DNA of 10,558 nt from CAYRFU01 sp964423525 (GCA_964423525.1 CAYRFU010000262.1:1-10558); one strand, 5' to 3'. Counted from the first letter of the stretch, positions 1-7,050 are shown. Made by a program: numbers and translations. Notes: a model not told the origin generated them from the sequence alone.

Positions 1-555
1 CTCTCGCCGGCCGCCCAAGAGCAGCTGCTGTCTATCTTCGAGGAGCTCCAGGCTAGTGGCTTCACCTTCCGCAAGTGTCGCCATCCCAGAGAATACCGAA
101 ATTACCAGGAGAAAGTCGACCTGACTCCTGAAACAGCAGTGCAGCAACTCGGCCGGGACTTGATCGCCCACGGGCCTCCCGGAGAATCTAGCTGGAGCAG
201 TCTTGGAAAAACCCAGCCTCGCTATGAAGCTTTGCCTCTGGAAGACTTGACCGACGTCAAGGTGCTAGACGCCCTCTACGGTCACGGTGACCCCGGTCAA
301 CTGGATGAGCCCGAGCTGGCTCAGGAGCTTTTCGGCCTAGAGAGCGAAGGTTTTCAGATCTATCATACCGAGCGAGCAACCGACTACGCCAGCTCGGTGA
401 CCGACGATGGGGCTGGCAGCGTCAGGAAAAGAAAGGTGGGGGCTTTCGGTGCTTTGAGCCGCCGGGTGGAACTTTGCAGGAACGGTTTGAGGCCGTTCAG
501 CAACTCAAGACCCTGGAGTCTGAGAAGCCTCTTAGCCGGGCGGGCTGGAACCTGA
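1..555 (+). CDS. Upstream part of a long unknown protein, cut by the window edge and by a frame break
   Basis: This frame is open from the first base of the window, so the true start lies upstream. The stop is at 553-555. The reading looks protein-like to about nt 430: an acidic, leucine-rich, probably helical soluble protein with no signal peptide or membrane span visible. From about nt 436 the translation becomes arginine/serine-rich and loses that character, while the frame one base back (continuing to 1898) becomes convincing. The segment YEALPLEDLTDV (223-258) is echoed as YEGLPLEELSVV at 861-896 in the next ORF, which argues that both belong to one protein of at least about 630 residues. 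I do not recognise the family. Seen: the open frame and the shared motif. Inferred: that the two ORFs are one gene. Confidence 0.6.
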   Translation, partial: LSPAAQEQLLSIFEELQASGFTFRKCRHPREYRNYQEKVDLTPETAVQQLGRDLIAHGPPGESSWSSLGKTQPRYEALPLEDLTDVKVLDALYGHGDPGQLDEPELAQELFGLESEGFQIYHTERATDYASSVTDDGAGSVRKRKVGAFGALSRRVELCRNGLRPFSNSRPWSLRSLLAGRAGT

Positions 556-1898
556 GCCAGCTTCTGCCCCTCCGGAGTCCCGAGGAGACGTTGACGGAAC
601 TGGTCGAGGAATTCAGACCTCTGCGAGGGCAACTCCCTCAGCATGTCGCTACCGAAGCGATGGCCTACTTTCGCCACCAACTCCCAGCTCAGTGCGTCGA
701 TCATCGGGACCTCGAATCGCGCCAGGCTCAGCTGATTTCGGTAGCCAAACTAGCCACCAGCTTCGAAGATGTGGTGCCGGCCTTTGAGGCTATCGAGCCT
801 AATTTGAGTCCCGAGAATTTTGGACAGAAGGTGGACCTGTTGGCCCATCTGGTCGAGGGCTACGAGGGTCTCCCCCTCGAGGAGCTCTCGGTCGTCCGGC
901 GACGGTCGCCTCTCAGTCAAGCCACCCAGGATTTCACTTTCATTCTCAGAAACCGCCGTCCCGGCCAGACTCTTGGCGAAGGTGTGGAGGAGATTCTCGA
1001 ATGTCATCAGGCCCTGGTCGAGCATTTCGGATACCAGGGGAGCCGAGAGGCCTATCGCCGTTTTCAGAAGTCCGACCAGGACGACCTCGGCACCTATCTC
1101 GCTTCGCTTCGACAGGTATGCCGTTCCTTAAATCGGGCCCGCAGCGGCGTCGAGATCCCGCAACCTCCTCCGAGTGCCTCGCTTGAGGTCGAAGAAACCC
1201 CCACACAGCGCGACCTTCAAGCTGTGCTTTGTCATCGACTTCCCGACCAGGGGGTGGTCGAGTCGGCTGCCACGTTGGCTCGCTTTTACGAGACGATCGG
1301 AACCCGGGTCGATGCCAACCAGACCAGGCCCCTGTTGGGGGTCTTCCACGCCCGCATCGAGCGGGGTCACTACCAGCAACCCTATTCAGACGCGGTTGAA
1401 GCCTTCGTAACCGAGCAGATAGCCTGTCTCGACGGGCTGGCTCGAGCGGGTCACTCGGGGCTGAGTGAGGATTACGCCTGTCTTCTCGGCCACCGTACAC
1501 CCGGCCTGACCTTAAGAGAGGAGGCCCGGATGTTGGCAACCCTTCATACCACCCTCACTGGTCAGGAGTCTCCCGGGGTGGTTCGAGGGCTTTATCAGCG
1601 ATTGAGTGAGGAACATCAATCTGGAGCCTTCGGAGAAAGAAGCCTCCAGGAGACCTACTCCCAACTCTTGGCCGCCCTGGTGCTCACCGAAAGCAAAGCC
1701 AAGTCGTTCGCCATCATTCGGGCTGGGGGAGATTTCTTGTCGGAGAATTCTGAAGCCTTGGAGGCTCTCTTGCTGAGCGGCGACCGAGCCAGCGCCCTCG
1801 AGATCGTGCAAGCGGGCCAAGCCCAGCAGACAGAACTCCGTATCGAGGAAGACGAAATCTTTATCGGAGATTTTCGCCTCGAGGTTGAGGATTGGTAA
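474..1898 (+). CDS. Unknown repeat-containing helical protein, downstream part of a frame-broken gene
   Basis: The 474-residue ORF matches no family I know. The only initiator in the open stretch (309-1898) upstream of residue 63 is a TTG at 474 with no good Shine-Dalgarno. This frame is open back to the TGA at 306-308 and reads sensibly from about 435, so the gene probably continues from the upstream ORF through a one-base frame break rather than starting here. Four degenerate copies of a helical unit are visible, each opening with L-x-x-R-x-P, near residues 31 (LPLRSP), 157 (ILRNRRP), 251 (VLCHRLP) and 337 (LLGHRTP). The opening is followed by an E-rich amphipathic helix and, in most copies, an aromatic-plus-basic segment (YFRHQL, YRRFQ, YQRLS). 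The C-terminus ends in a short acidic beta-like tail (IFIGDFRLEVEDW). No signal peptide or membrane segment is seen, so it is probably cytoplasmic. Confidence 0.72.
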   Translation: MQERFEAVQQLKTLESEKPLSRAGWNLSQLLPLRSPEETLTELVEEFRPLRGQLPQHVATEAMAYFRHQLPAQCVDHRDLESRQAQLISVAKLATSFEDVVPAFEAIEPNLSPENFGQKVDLLAHLVEGYEGLPLEELSVVRRRSPLSQATQDFTFILRNRRPGQTLGEGVEEILECHQALVEHFGYQGSREAYRRFQKSDQDDLGTYLASLRQVCRSLNRARSGVEIPQPPPSASLEVEETPTQRDLQAVLCHRLPDQGVVESAATLARFYETIGTRVDANQTRPLLGVFHARIERGHYQQPYSDAVEAFVTEQIACLDGLARAGHSGLSEDYACLLGHRTPGLTLREEARMLATLHTTLTGQESPGVVRGLYQRLSEEHQSGAFGERSLQETYSQLLAALVLTESKAKSFAIIRAGGDFLSENSEALEALLLSGDRASALEIVQAGQAQQTELRIEEDEIFIGDFRLEVEDW

Positions 1899-1920
1899 AA
1901 AAAAGAGGGCCGAAGCCCTC
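1897..1920 (-). terminator. Intrinsic terminator oriented on the minus strand
   Basis: Read on the minus strand, GAGGGC (1920-1915), loop TTCG (1914-1911) and GCCCTC (1910-1905) form a perfect 6-bp GC-rich stem closed as C(UUCG)G, a very stable tetraloop. Eight Ts follow (1904-1897). The T-run is the complement of the A-run that overlaps the TAA of the plus-strand gene. On the plus strand the same hairpin is followed by ATCACCACGC with no T-run, so it is a poor terminator in that direction, although the hairpin may still help end the upstream transcript. No minus-strand ORF is seen just upstream in the 1921-2085 spacer. Confidence 0.6.
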
Positions 1921-1957
1921 ATCACCACGCTTGCTATTTTGCCCGTTTCCGAAGGAG

Positions 1958-1986
1958 TTGACCTCGGAATAACCCTATCTTAAGAC
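1958..1986 (+). promoter_or_regulatory. Possible sigma70-type promoter for pcrA
   Basis: TTGACC (1958-1963) is followed after 17 nt by TAAGAC (1981-1986). The -35 element matches TTGACA at five of six positions; the -10 element is weak at three of six. Initiation would fall near 1993, giving a pcrA leader of roughly 90 nt that contains all the inverted repeats described separately. Consensus-based only; the housekeeping sigma preference of this organism is unknown. Confidence 0.35.
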
Positions 1987-2004
1987 ATCGGCAAAGAACC
2001 CGCC

Positions 2005-2094
2005 GTGGGCCAGACCACATTGTGAACCGTTTCACACGAAAGGTCTTTCGCGAGGAGCCTGGCGGCGCGACCAGAATGCTGGGCGATGCCCAGC
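2005..2094 (+). promoter_or_regulatory. Chain of inverted repeats (structured leader) ending over the pcrA start codon
   Basis: Five inverted repeats run almost end to end: GTGG/CCAC (2005-2018), TGTGAA/TTCACA (2021-2036), CGAAAG/CTTTCG (2037-2050), CTGG/CCAG (2059-2074, extendable by CG/CG with a bulged A), and GCTGGGC-GAT-GCCCAGC (2078-2094). The last is a perfect 7-bp stem whose loop and 3' arm hold the ATG at 2086. The best Shine-Dalgarno, AGGAG (2053-2057), is 28 nt from the ATG. Folding of the 2059-2074 hairpin would bring it to about 12 nt, while the last hairpin would bury the start. A translation-control role is inferred. Confidence 0.4.
2021..2036. promoter_or_regulatory. CRP/FNR-like operator palindrome upstream of pcrA
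   Basis: TGTGAACCGTTTCACA is a perfect palindrome with 6-bp arms and a 4-bp centre. It matches the E. coli CRP core TGTGA-N6-TCACA exactly. It lies 49 nt before the pcrA ATG and about 30-45 nt downstream of the predicted transcription start, a position where a bound protein would more likely block than activate. It may instead be an RNA hairpin, since other inverted repeats flank it on both sides. Confidence 0.4.
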
Positions 2095-4461
2095 CATACT
2101 ATTCTCGAGAAGTTGAACCCCCAGCAGCGTGAGGCGGTGGTCACTACTGAAGGGCCTGTCCTGATTCTAGCTGGTGCTGGTAGCGGAAAGACCCGTGTCT
2201 TAACCCACCGAATTGCTTATCTACTCGAGCAGGGCAAAGCCCATCGGGGCCAGATCTTGGCCGTCACTTTCACCAACAAAGCGGCCGCCGAAATGAAAGA
2301 AAGGGTGGCTCAGTTGTGTGGGCCCGGACGGTTCCGAGACCTGGGCACCTTCCATTCGGTCTGCGCCCGCTGGCTCAGGAGTGAGGCTGAAAAAGTGGGA
2401 TTGGTGTCGTCGTTCGTGATCTACGCTACGGCTGAGCAGCTCTTGTTGATGAAACAGGTCCTGACTGATATGGGTCGCGACTTGAAGAAGTTTACCCCTC
2501 GCAGCTTTCTTTCTCATATCAGCGGCTGGAAGAATCGGATGATTACGCCCGCTCAGGCAGCCGCCCAGGCGCGCCAGATTTACGAAGAAGATCTGGCCGA
2601 GGCTTACCGGCTCTACCAAAAAAAACTGGTCGAGAATCAGGCTGTCGATTTCGATGACATCCTCACTCGAGCGGTCGATCTTCTTCGCGACCACCCTGAC
2701 GTGCTCAGCCGTTTTCAAGAACGGATTCGCTACATTATGATCGATGAGTACCAGGATGTGAATCCGGTCCAATACGAGCTGGTCCGACTGTTGGCGGGTT
2801 CTCGACGAAACCTTTGCGCAGTTGGCGATGACGACCAGAGCATCTACGCCTTTCGGGGGGCCGATGTGTCGATTCTGCTGCGCTTTGAGAAGGACTTTCC
2901 CGAAGCCAAAGTGATCAAGCTTGAGCAGAACTACCGCTCGACCAAATGGATCCTTCAGGCTGCCAACCAGGTGGTGGCCCATAACACCGGTAGGAAGTCC
3001 AAAGCTCTTTGGACTGACCGGGAAGGGGGCGAAAAGCTCAGCTATTTTAAAGCCGCCGACGGGCGGGATGAGGCCCGCTACATCGCTCGCACCCTCAAAG
3101 ACCTGAAGAGTGTTCATTCCTACCGTCACGGTGATTTCGTGATCCTCTACCGAACTAATGCTCAGTCTCGCCTCCTGGAAGAGGGTCTGATCCAAGCTTC
3201 TCTACCTTACAAAATCGTTGGCGGGCTCCGCTTTTTCGAACGAAAAGAGATCAAAGACGTTCTGGCCTATCTTCAGATTCTCGAGAATCCCGCCGATTCG
3301 CTGGCCCTACGGCGCCTCATCAACGCTCCCGCGCGGGGAGTGGGCAACACCTCCCTTTCTCGCCTGGTGGACTACGCCGAGAGCCACGGCTTGAGTCTTT
3401 ACGAATCGCTCCGTTGTAGCGAGCAGATCAAACTCCCCGGCAAAGCTAGAAAAAACATTGCTAGCCTGGTCGAATGGTTGGATCGACTCCAGGCTCAGGC
3501 TGGCCAGCTTCCGGTCACCGAGATCGTCATGAAAGTGATGCATGAGACCGGATACGTCAAATCGTTGGAGGAAGAGAACACGGTCGAAGCCCAAGCTCGC
3601 CTCGAAAACCTGGATGAATTGGTGAACGTCACGGGCGAATACGATCGCAACGCCGACGAGCCCAGCTTGGGAGGGTTTCTCGCCGATGTGGCCCTGTTAT
3701 CCGACCAGGATACCTACGAGGACCAGTCTGACACCGTCACCATGATGACCCTCCACGCAGCCAAAGGGTTGGAATTTCCGGTGGTGTTTCTGGCTGGGCT
3801 TGAAGAGGAGACGTTCCCTCATATCCGCTGCCTCGATGACCCCGACCAGATGGAGGAAGAAAGGCGTCTGTGTTACGTGGGTCTGACCCGGGCCATGGAC
3901 CAGCTCTATCTTTCCAGTGCCAACAGTCGGATGATACGAGGCATGACAGTCCCCCGCAAAGCCTCTCGGTTTCTCCAGGAGATCCCCGAGCAAACTCTGT
4001 CTACCAAAGGGCTCCGTTGGGAGCCAGAGGAGCCCCCGGCCATCGGGTCGAGTCAGTGGCGTGGTTGGGGGCAGTCTTCTCAGGCCTCGAAGGTTCGAAC
4101 CTACCGAGGCCAGCAAGCCGCTCAGAGAGTCGGCCCCTCAGGCAGAAAGTCGGGCCCTACGTCGGCTTTTAGTGAGGGCGATCGGGTGGTCCACAAAACT
4201 TTCGGCGAGGGTACCGTCGTCAAGGCAAAAAAAGACATTGTTACAGTGGATTTCGACAAAGGCCTGCAGAAGATGCTCAAGCAAGACTTTCTGAAGGCTC
4301 TAGCCAGTGATAGCCAACCTTTGCGACGACTCGAAATCGGGGACCGAGTCCAGCACGCGCGCTACGGTGCTGGGATCGTTAAGAGCGCCGAGCCGGAAAC
4401 GGTGACCGTCATTTTTCCTGGGATCACTGTCAGTATGACCCACGCCGAGGCTTCTCGCTAG
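2086..4461 (+). CDS. pcrA: ATP-dependent DNA helicase PcrA/UvrD (superfamily 1A)
   Basis: Cytoplasmic 3'-5' DNA helicase acting in nucleotide excision repair, replication-fork maintenance and RNA-polymerase backtracking. All SF1A motifs are present in 791 residues: Walker A GAGSGKTR (30-37), Ia TFTNKAAAEM (61-70), II DEYQD (220-224), III GDDDQSIYAFRGA (247-259), IV NYRST (282-286), V MTLHAAKGLEF (554-564) and VI YVGLTRAMDQLYL (597-609). A low-complexity linker (about 640-695) leads to two Tudor-like modules, at 697-739 (GDRVVHKTFGEGTVV) and 750-785 (GDRVQHARYGAGIV). PcrA normally has one such module, used to bind RNA polymerase. The ATG at 2086 is chosen because LEKLNPQQREAV follows at the usual distance; the only other upstream frame is closed by the TGA at 2023. 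Translation initiation is odd because the start sits in a hairpin. A8 (2618-2625) and A7 (4227-4233) runs are in frame. Confidence 0.97.
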   Translation: MPSHTILEKLNPQQREAVVTTEGPVLILAGAGSGKTRVLTHRIAYLLEQGKAHRGQILAVTFTNKAAAEMKERVAQLCGPGRFRDLGTFHSVCARWLRSEAEKVGLVSSFVIYATAEQLLLMKQVLTDMGRDLKKFTPRSFLSHISGWKNRMITPAQAAAQARQIYEEDLAEAYRLYQKKLVENQAVDFDDILTRAVDLLRDHPDVLSRFQERIRYIMIDEYQDVNPVQYELVRLLAGSRRNLCAVGDDDQSIYAFRGADVSILLRFEKDFPEAKVIKLEQNYRSTKWILQAANQVVAHNTGRKSKALWTDREGGEKLSYFKAADGRDEARYIARTLKDLKSVHSYRHGDFVILYRTNAQSRLLEEGLIQASLPYKIVGGLRFFERKEIKDVLAYLQILENPADSLALRRLINAPARGVGNTSLSRLVDYAESHGLSLYESLRCSEQIKLPGKARKNIASLVEWLDRLQAQAGQLPVTEIVMKVMHETGYVKSLEEENTVEAQARLENLDELVNVTGEYDRNADEPSLGGFLADVALLSDQDTYEDQSDTVTMMTLHAAKGLEFPVVFLAGLEEETFPHIRCLDDPDQMEEERRLCYVGLTRAMDQLYLSSANSRMIRGMTVPRKASRFLQEIPEQTLSTKGLRWEPEEPPAIGSSQWRGWGQSSQASKVRTYRGQQAAQRVGPSGRKSGPTSAFSEGDRVVHKTFGEGTVVKAKKDIVTVDFDKGLQKMLKQDFLKALASDSQPLRRLEIGDRVQHARYGAGIVKSAEPETVTVIFPGITVSMTHAEASR

Positions 4462-4499
4462 GGCGGGTCCTTCAGTTCTAGAATTTGCTCTCTGCTGAT

Positions 4500-4542
4500 A
4501 AAGGAGGTCGGGGGGAACGCCTTCGAAGGGAACGCCTATGAA
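4500..4542 (+). repeat. Strong Shine-Dalgarno separated from glgC start by a 15-bp tandem duplication
   Basis: AAAGGAGGT (4500-4508) is a near-perfect Shine-Dalgarno but sits 29 nt before the glgC ATG at 4538, with no other start codon nearby. In between, GGGAACGCCTTCGAA (4513-4527) is followed directly by GGGAACGCCTATGAA (4528-4542), a 13/15 identical tandem copy; the second copy contains the ATG. Without the duplication the spacing would be 14 nt. A weaker GAAGGG (4525-4530), seven nt before the ATG, is created at the junction and may be the site now used. Confidence 0.55.
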
Positions 4543-5794
4543 GACCATCGCCATGATTCTGGCTGGGGGGGAGGGGAGCCGTCTGACGGTCCTCTCTGAG
4601 CAGAGAGCCAAGCCGGCCGTCCCTTTCGCTGGAAAGTTTCGTATTATCGACTTCACCCTGAGCAACTGCGTCAACAGCGGCATTCATACCGTGGGGGTCT
4701 TGACCCAATACCGACCTCATAGCCTCAACGAACATATCGGAATCGGGAAACCCTGGGGCCTGGATAGAAGTAGGGGAGGAGTCCGTTTGTTACCTCCCTA
4801 TCACGGACGGGGCCAGCAGCGCTGGTTTGCCGGCACCGCCGACGCCATCTACCAGAATCTGGCCTTTATTCGAGATCATTCGGCTGAAGCCGTTCTGATT
4901 CTGTCAGGCGACCATATCTACAAGATGGACTACCAGAAGATGGTAGAGACCCACCAGCAATCTGAGGCCGATCTGACCGTGGCCATCATGGAGGTGCCGA
5001 TCGAGGAAGCGTTCCGATTTGGCATCATGAAAGTCGACGAAAGGAACCGGATTGTTGAGTTTTACGAAAAACCGAAAGATCCCAGCAAGGGCAACCTGGC
5101 CTCGCTCGGGATTTACATTTTCGACGCTCGCGCCCTGGCCGAGCATCTCACGGCCGGCATCGAGAAGCACAGCGACCTCGATTTCGGAAAGCACGTTATT
5201 CCAGCTATGATCGAGGCCGGGGCCCGGGTTTTTGCTCACCGCTTTGCCGGCTACTGGGTCGATGTCGGAACCATCGACTCCTACTGGGCCACCAATCTCG
5301 ACCTCGCTAAGCAAAGTGCCGCTCTTGACCTCTACGGCGACCGCTGGCCGATTCTGACTCGGTCTGAGGAAAGGCCGGCCGTCAAGGTCGGGCCTCAGGG
5401 CAGAATCGAAGGCTCACTGGTCTCTAACGGCTGTGTCATCAAAGGGCTAGTTCGCAACAGTGTCTTGAGCCCTGGGGTGCAAGTGAGCCCCGGCGCCGTC
5501 GTCGAGAACAGTGTGGTGATGAACGACACCTGGGTCGGTCCGGGAGCTCGCCTCGAGCGGGTGGTGATCGACAAAGAAGCGGTGATCGGTCCGGGCACGG
5601 TAGTAGGCACTGGCGACGATAAAGTGGCCAATCAAGAGTTCCCAGATAAGCTCACCTCTGGCATCTCGGTGGTGGGTAAAGGAGCGTTTATTCCAGCCGG
5701 GTTCTCGGTCGGCCGCAACGTCTTGATCAACAGTAACCGGGATGAGACTTTCTATCCCGAGGATGGAGTAGTGCCCGACGGGGCCACTGTATAA
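4538..5794 (+). CDS. glgC: Glucose-1-phosphate adenylyltransferase, catalytic subunit
   Basis: Makes ADP-glucose from ATP and glucose-1-phosphate, the committed step of bacterial glycogen synthesis, in the cytoplasm. The 418-residue protein has an N-terminal nucleotidyltransferase domain (about 1-255) with the full signature GGEGSRL (10-16) and QRAKPAVPF (22-30), including Arg15 and Lys25, which align with E. coli Arg32 and Lys42. SNCVNS (42-47), GTADAIYQN (99-107), the catalytic Asp of SGDHIYK (Asp125), the glucose-1-phosphate Lys in YEKPKD (Lys178) and Asp242 in WVDVGT are also present. A left-handed beta-helix follows (about 285-360), with a further hexapeptide-like tail containing VGTGDD. 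It lacks the N-terminal extension of roughly 18 residues found in the enterobacterial enzyme. It follows pcrA after 76 nt and precedes a paralogue after 2 nt, so the two glgC genes are surely cotranscribed. Confidence 0.96.
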   Translation: MKTIAMILAGGEGSRLTVLSEQRAKPAVPFAGKFRIIDFTLSNCVNSGIHTVGVLTQYRPHSLNEHIGIGKPWGLDRSRGGVRLLPPYHGRGQQRWFAGTADAIYQNLAFIRDHSAEAVLILSGDHIYKMDYQKMVETHQQSEADLTVAIMEVPIEEAFRFGIMKVDERNRIVEFYEKPKDPSKGNLASLGIYIFDARALAEHLTAGIEKHSDLDFGKHVIPAMIEAGARVFAHRFAGYWVDVGTIDSYWATNLDLAKQSAALDLYGDRWPILTRSEERPAVKVGPQGRIEGSLVSNGCVIKGLVRNSVLSPGVQVSPGAVVENSVVMNDTWVGPGARLERVVIDKEAVIGPGTVVGTGDDKVANQEFPDKLTSGISVVGKGAFIPAGFSVGRNVLINSNRDETFYPEDGVVPDGATV

Positions 5795-5796
5795 CG

Positions 5797-7050
5797 ATGA
5801 GTAGAGCTTTCGCAATGATCATGGCCGGAGGGCCGTGTGATAGTCTCAGTGTCTTGACCGACGTCCGGGCCGCTCCGGCTTTGCCATTTGGTGGCAAATT
5901 TCGCCTGATCGATTTTTCCCTCAGCAACTGCGTCAACAGCGACATCTTCAATGTGGCTGTGTTAACCCAATACCGACCTCACAGCCTCAACGACCATATC
6001 GGTACGGGCGCACCCTGGGACCTCGACCTTATCAAAGGCGGCTTGCGGGTTCTTCAGCCCTATCGGGGCGGGCCCCACGGCGATTGGCAACGAGGGACGG
6101 CCGACGCTGTTCGGCGAAACCTCGACTTCGTTCAGATGCAAAACGAAGAGCACGCTCTGGTGTTGGCGGGTGACCATGTTTATCTGATGGACTATCGGCC
6201 TATGCTGGCTCAACACGAACGAACAGGTGCCGACCTCACCGTGGCCTGTCGCCGAGTCAATCACCACGAGACCCACCGTTTTGGTATCATTTCGGCCAGC
6301 AGCGAAGGTCGCATTGTGGACTTCGAAGAGAAGCCTCGACGAACGCGGGAGAACATGGCCAGTATGGGGATTTACGTCTTCCGCAAGGAAGTTTTGTTCT
6401 CACTTCTCGATAACGACGACATGATCGACTTCGGCAAAGATGTTCTGCCAGCCATGGTCGAGAACGGTCACGACGTGCGGTCCTACACCTTTCCCGGCTA
6501 CTGGGCTGACGTAGGAACGGTTCAGGCTTACTGGGAGGCTAACATGAGCCTGCTGGCCGAAGACCCTGCCCTCGACCTCTACGACACTCAGTGGGTCATT
6601 CACACCCGCAGTATGGAGAGGGCCCCCGTGAGGGTTGGGGCCTCGGCCAAAGTGGATGGGAATCTTCTCTCGAACGGTTGCCGAGTTGACGGCGTCGTAG
6701 AGCGAAGTATCCTCTCGCCCGGGGTTCACGTGTCTGAAGGGGCTTCGGTCGTGAATAGTATCATTTTGCACGATACCGTCATCGAGCCAGGCGCTGTGGT
6801 CGATAGCTGCATCGTCGACAAAAACTGCGTGATCGGTTCCGAGGCCCAGGTCGGGACGGGCGATGACAACAGTCCCAACAAGCTCATGCCCTCAGAGCTT
6901 AATACCGGTCTCACCCTGGTCGGCCGTGACAGTCAGGTGCCTGCCAAACTCCAGGTGGGGCGAAACGTCACTATCCATGCTGGCTCTGGTAGTGACGTTT
7001 TCAAGCGGCGCAAGAAGATCAAAAGCGGGGACACTGTCGGCGTTAGCTAA
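5797..7050 (+). CDS. GlgC paralogue with degenerate active site, probable regulatory subunit
   Basis: This 417-residue paralogue is colinear with the upstream GlgC over its whole length: SNCVNS at 43-48, TQYRPHSLN, GTADAV at 100-105, AGDHVY with Asp126, EEKP with Lys179, WADVGT with Asp238, a beta-helix, and the VGTGDD tail. The nucleotide loop is degraded. GGEGSRL of the neighbour is GGPCDSL here, and RAKPA is RAAPA, so Ser16 and Ala26 replace the catalytic Arg and Lys. The Lys after GDHIY is also Leu (130). Known families split the same way: plant large subunits and Firmicute GlgD lost these residues and act as modulators of an active partner. I infer a GlgD-like role here, by function rather than proven orthology. 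The ATG at 5797 lies 2 nt after the previous stop with no separate strong Shine-Dalgarno, suggesting translational coupling. Weak residual catalysis cannot be excluded. Confidence 0.93.
   Translation: MSRAFAMIMAGGPCDSLSVLTDVRAAPALPFGGKFRLIDFSLSNCVNSDIFNVAVLTQYRPHSLNDHIGTGAPWDLDLIKGGLRVLQPYRGGPHGDWQRGTADAVRRNLDFVQMQNEEHALVLAGDHVYLMDYRPMLAQHERTGADLTVACRRVNHHETHRFGIISASSEGRIVDFEEKPRRTRENMASMGIYVFRKEVLFSLLDNDDMIDFGKDVLPAMVENGHDVRSYTFPGYWADVGTVQAYWEANMSLLAEDPALDLYDTQWVIHTRSMERAPVRVGASAKVDGNLLSNGCRVDGVVERSILSPGVHVSEGASVVNSIILHDTVIEPGAVVDSCIVDKNCVIGSEAQVGTGDDNSPNKLMPSELNTGLTLVGRDSQVPAKLQVGRNVTIHAGSGSDVFKRRKKIKSGDTVGVS

Noticed and set aside
424..442. Programmed -1 frameshift at a classic slippery heptamer
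   Set aside because: No X-XXY-YYZ heptamer in the required phase; GGGGG allows only one tRNA to re-pair, and no clear downstream pseudoknot was seen by eye.
946..1539. A 197-codon minus-strand ORF
   Set aside because: Arg/Pro/Gly-rich translation typical of a shadow frame; the plus-strand repeat protein explains the region.
2076..2132. An 18-codon upstream ORF (MLGDAQPYYSREVEPPAA) overlapping the pcrA start
   Set aside because: No ribosome site, starts inside the hairpin region, and the overlap can arise by chance; kept only as a possible alternative for leader control.
2221..3195. A 324-codon minus-strand ORF
   Set aside because: It lies wholly inside pcrA, which has every helicase motif on the plus strand; the reverse reading has no recognisable domain.
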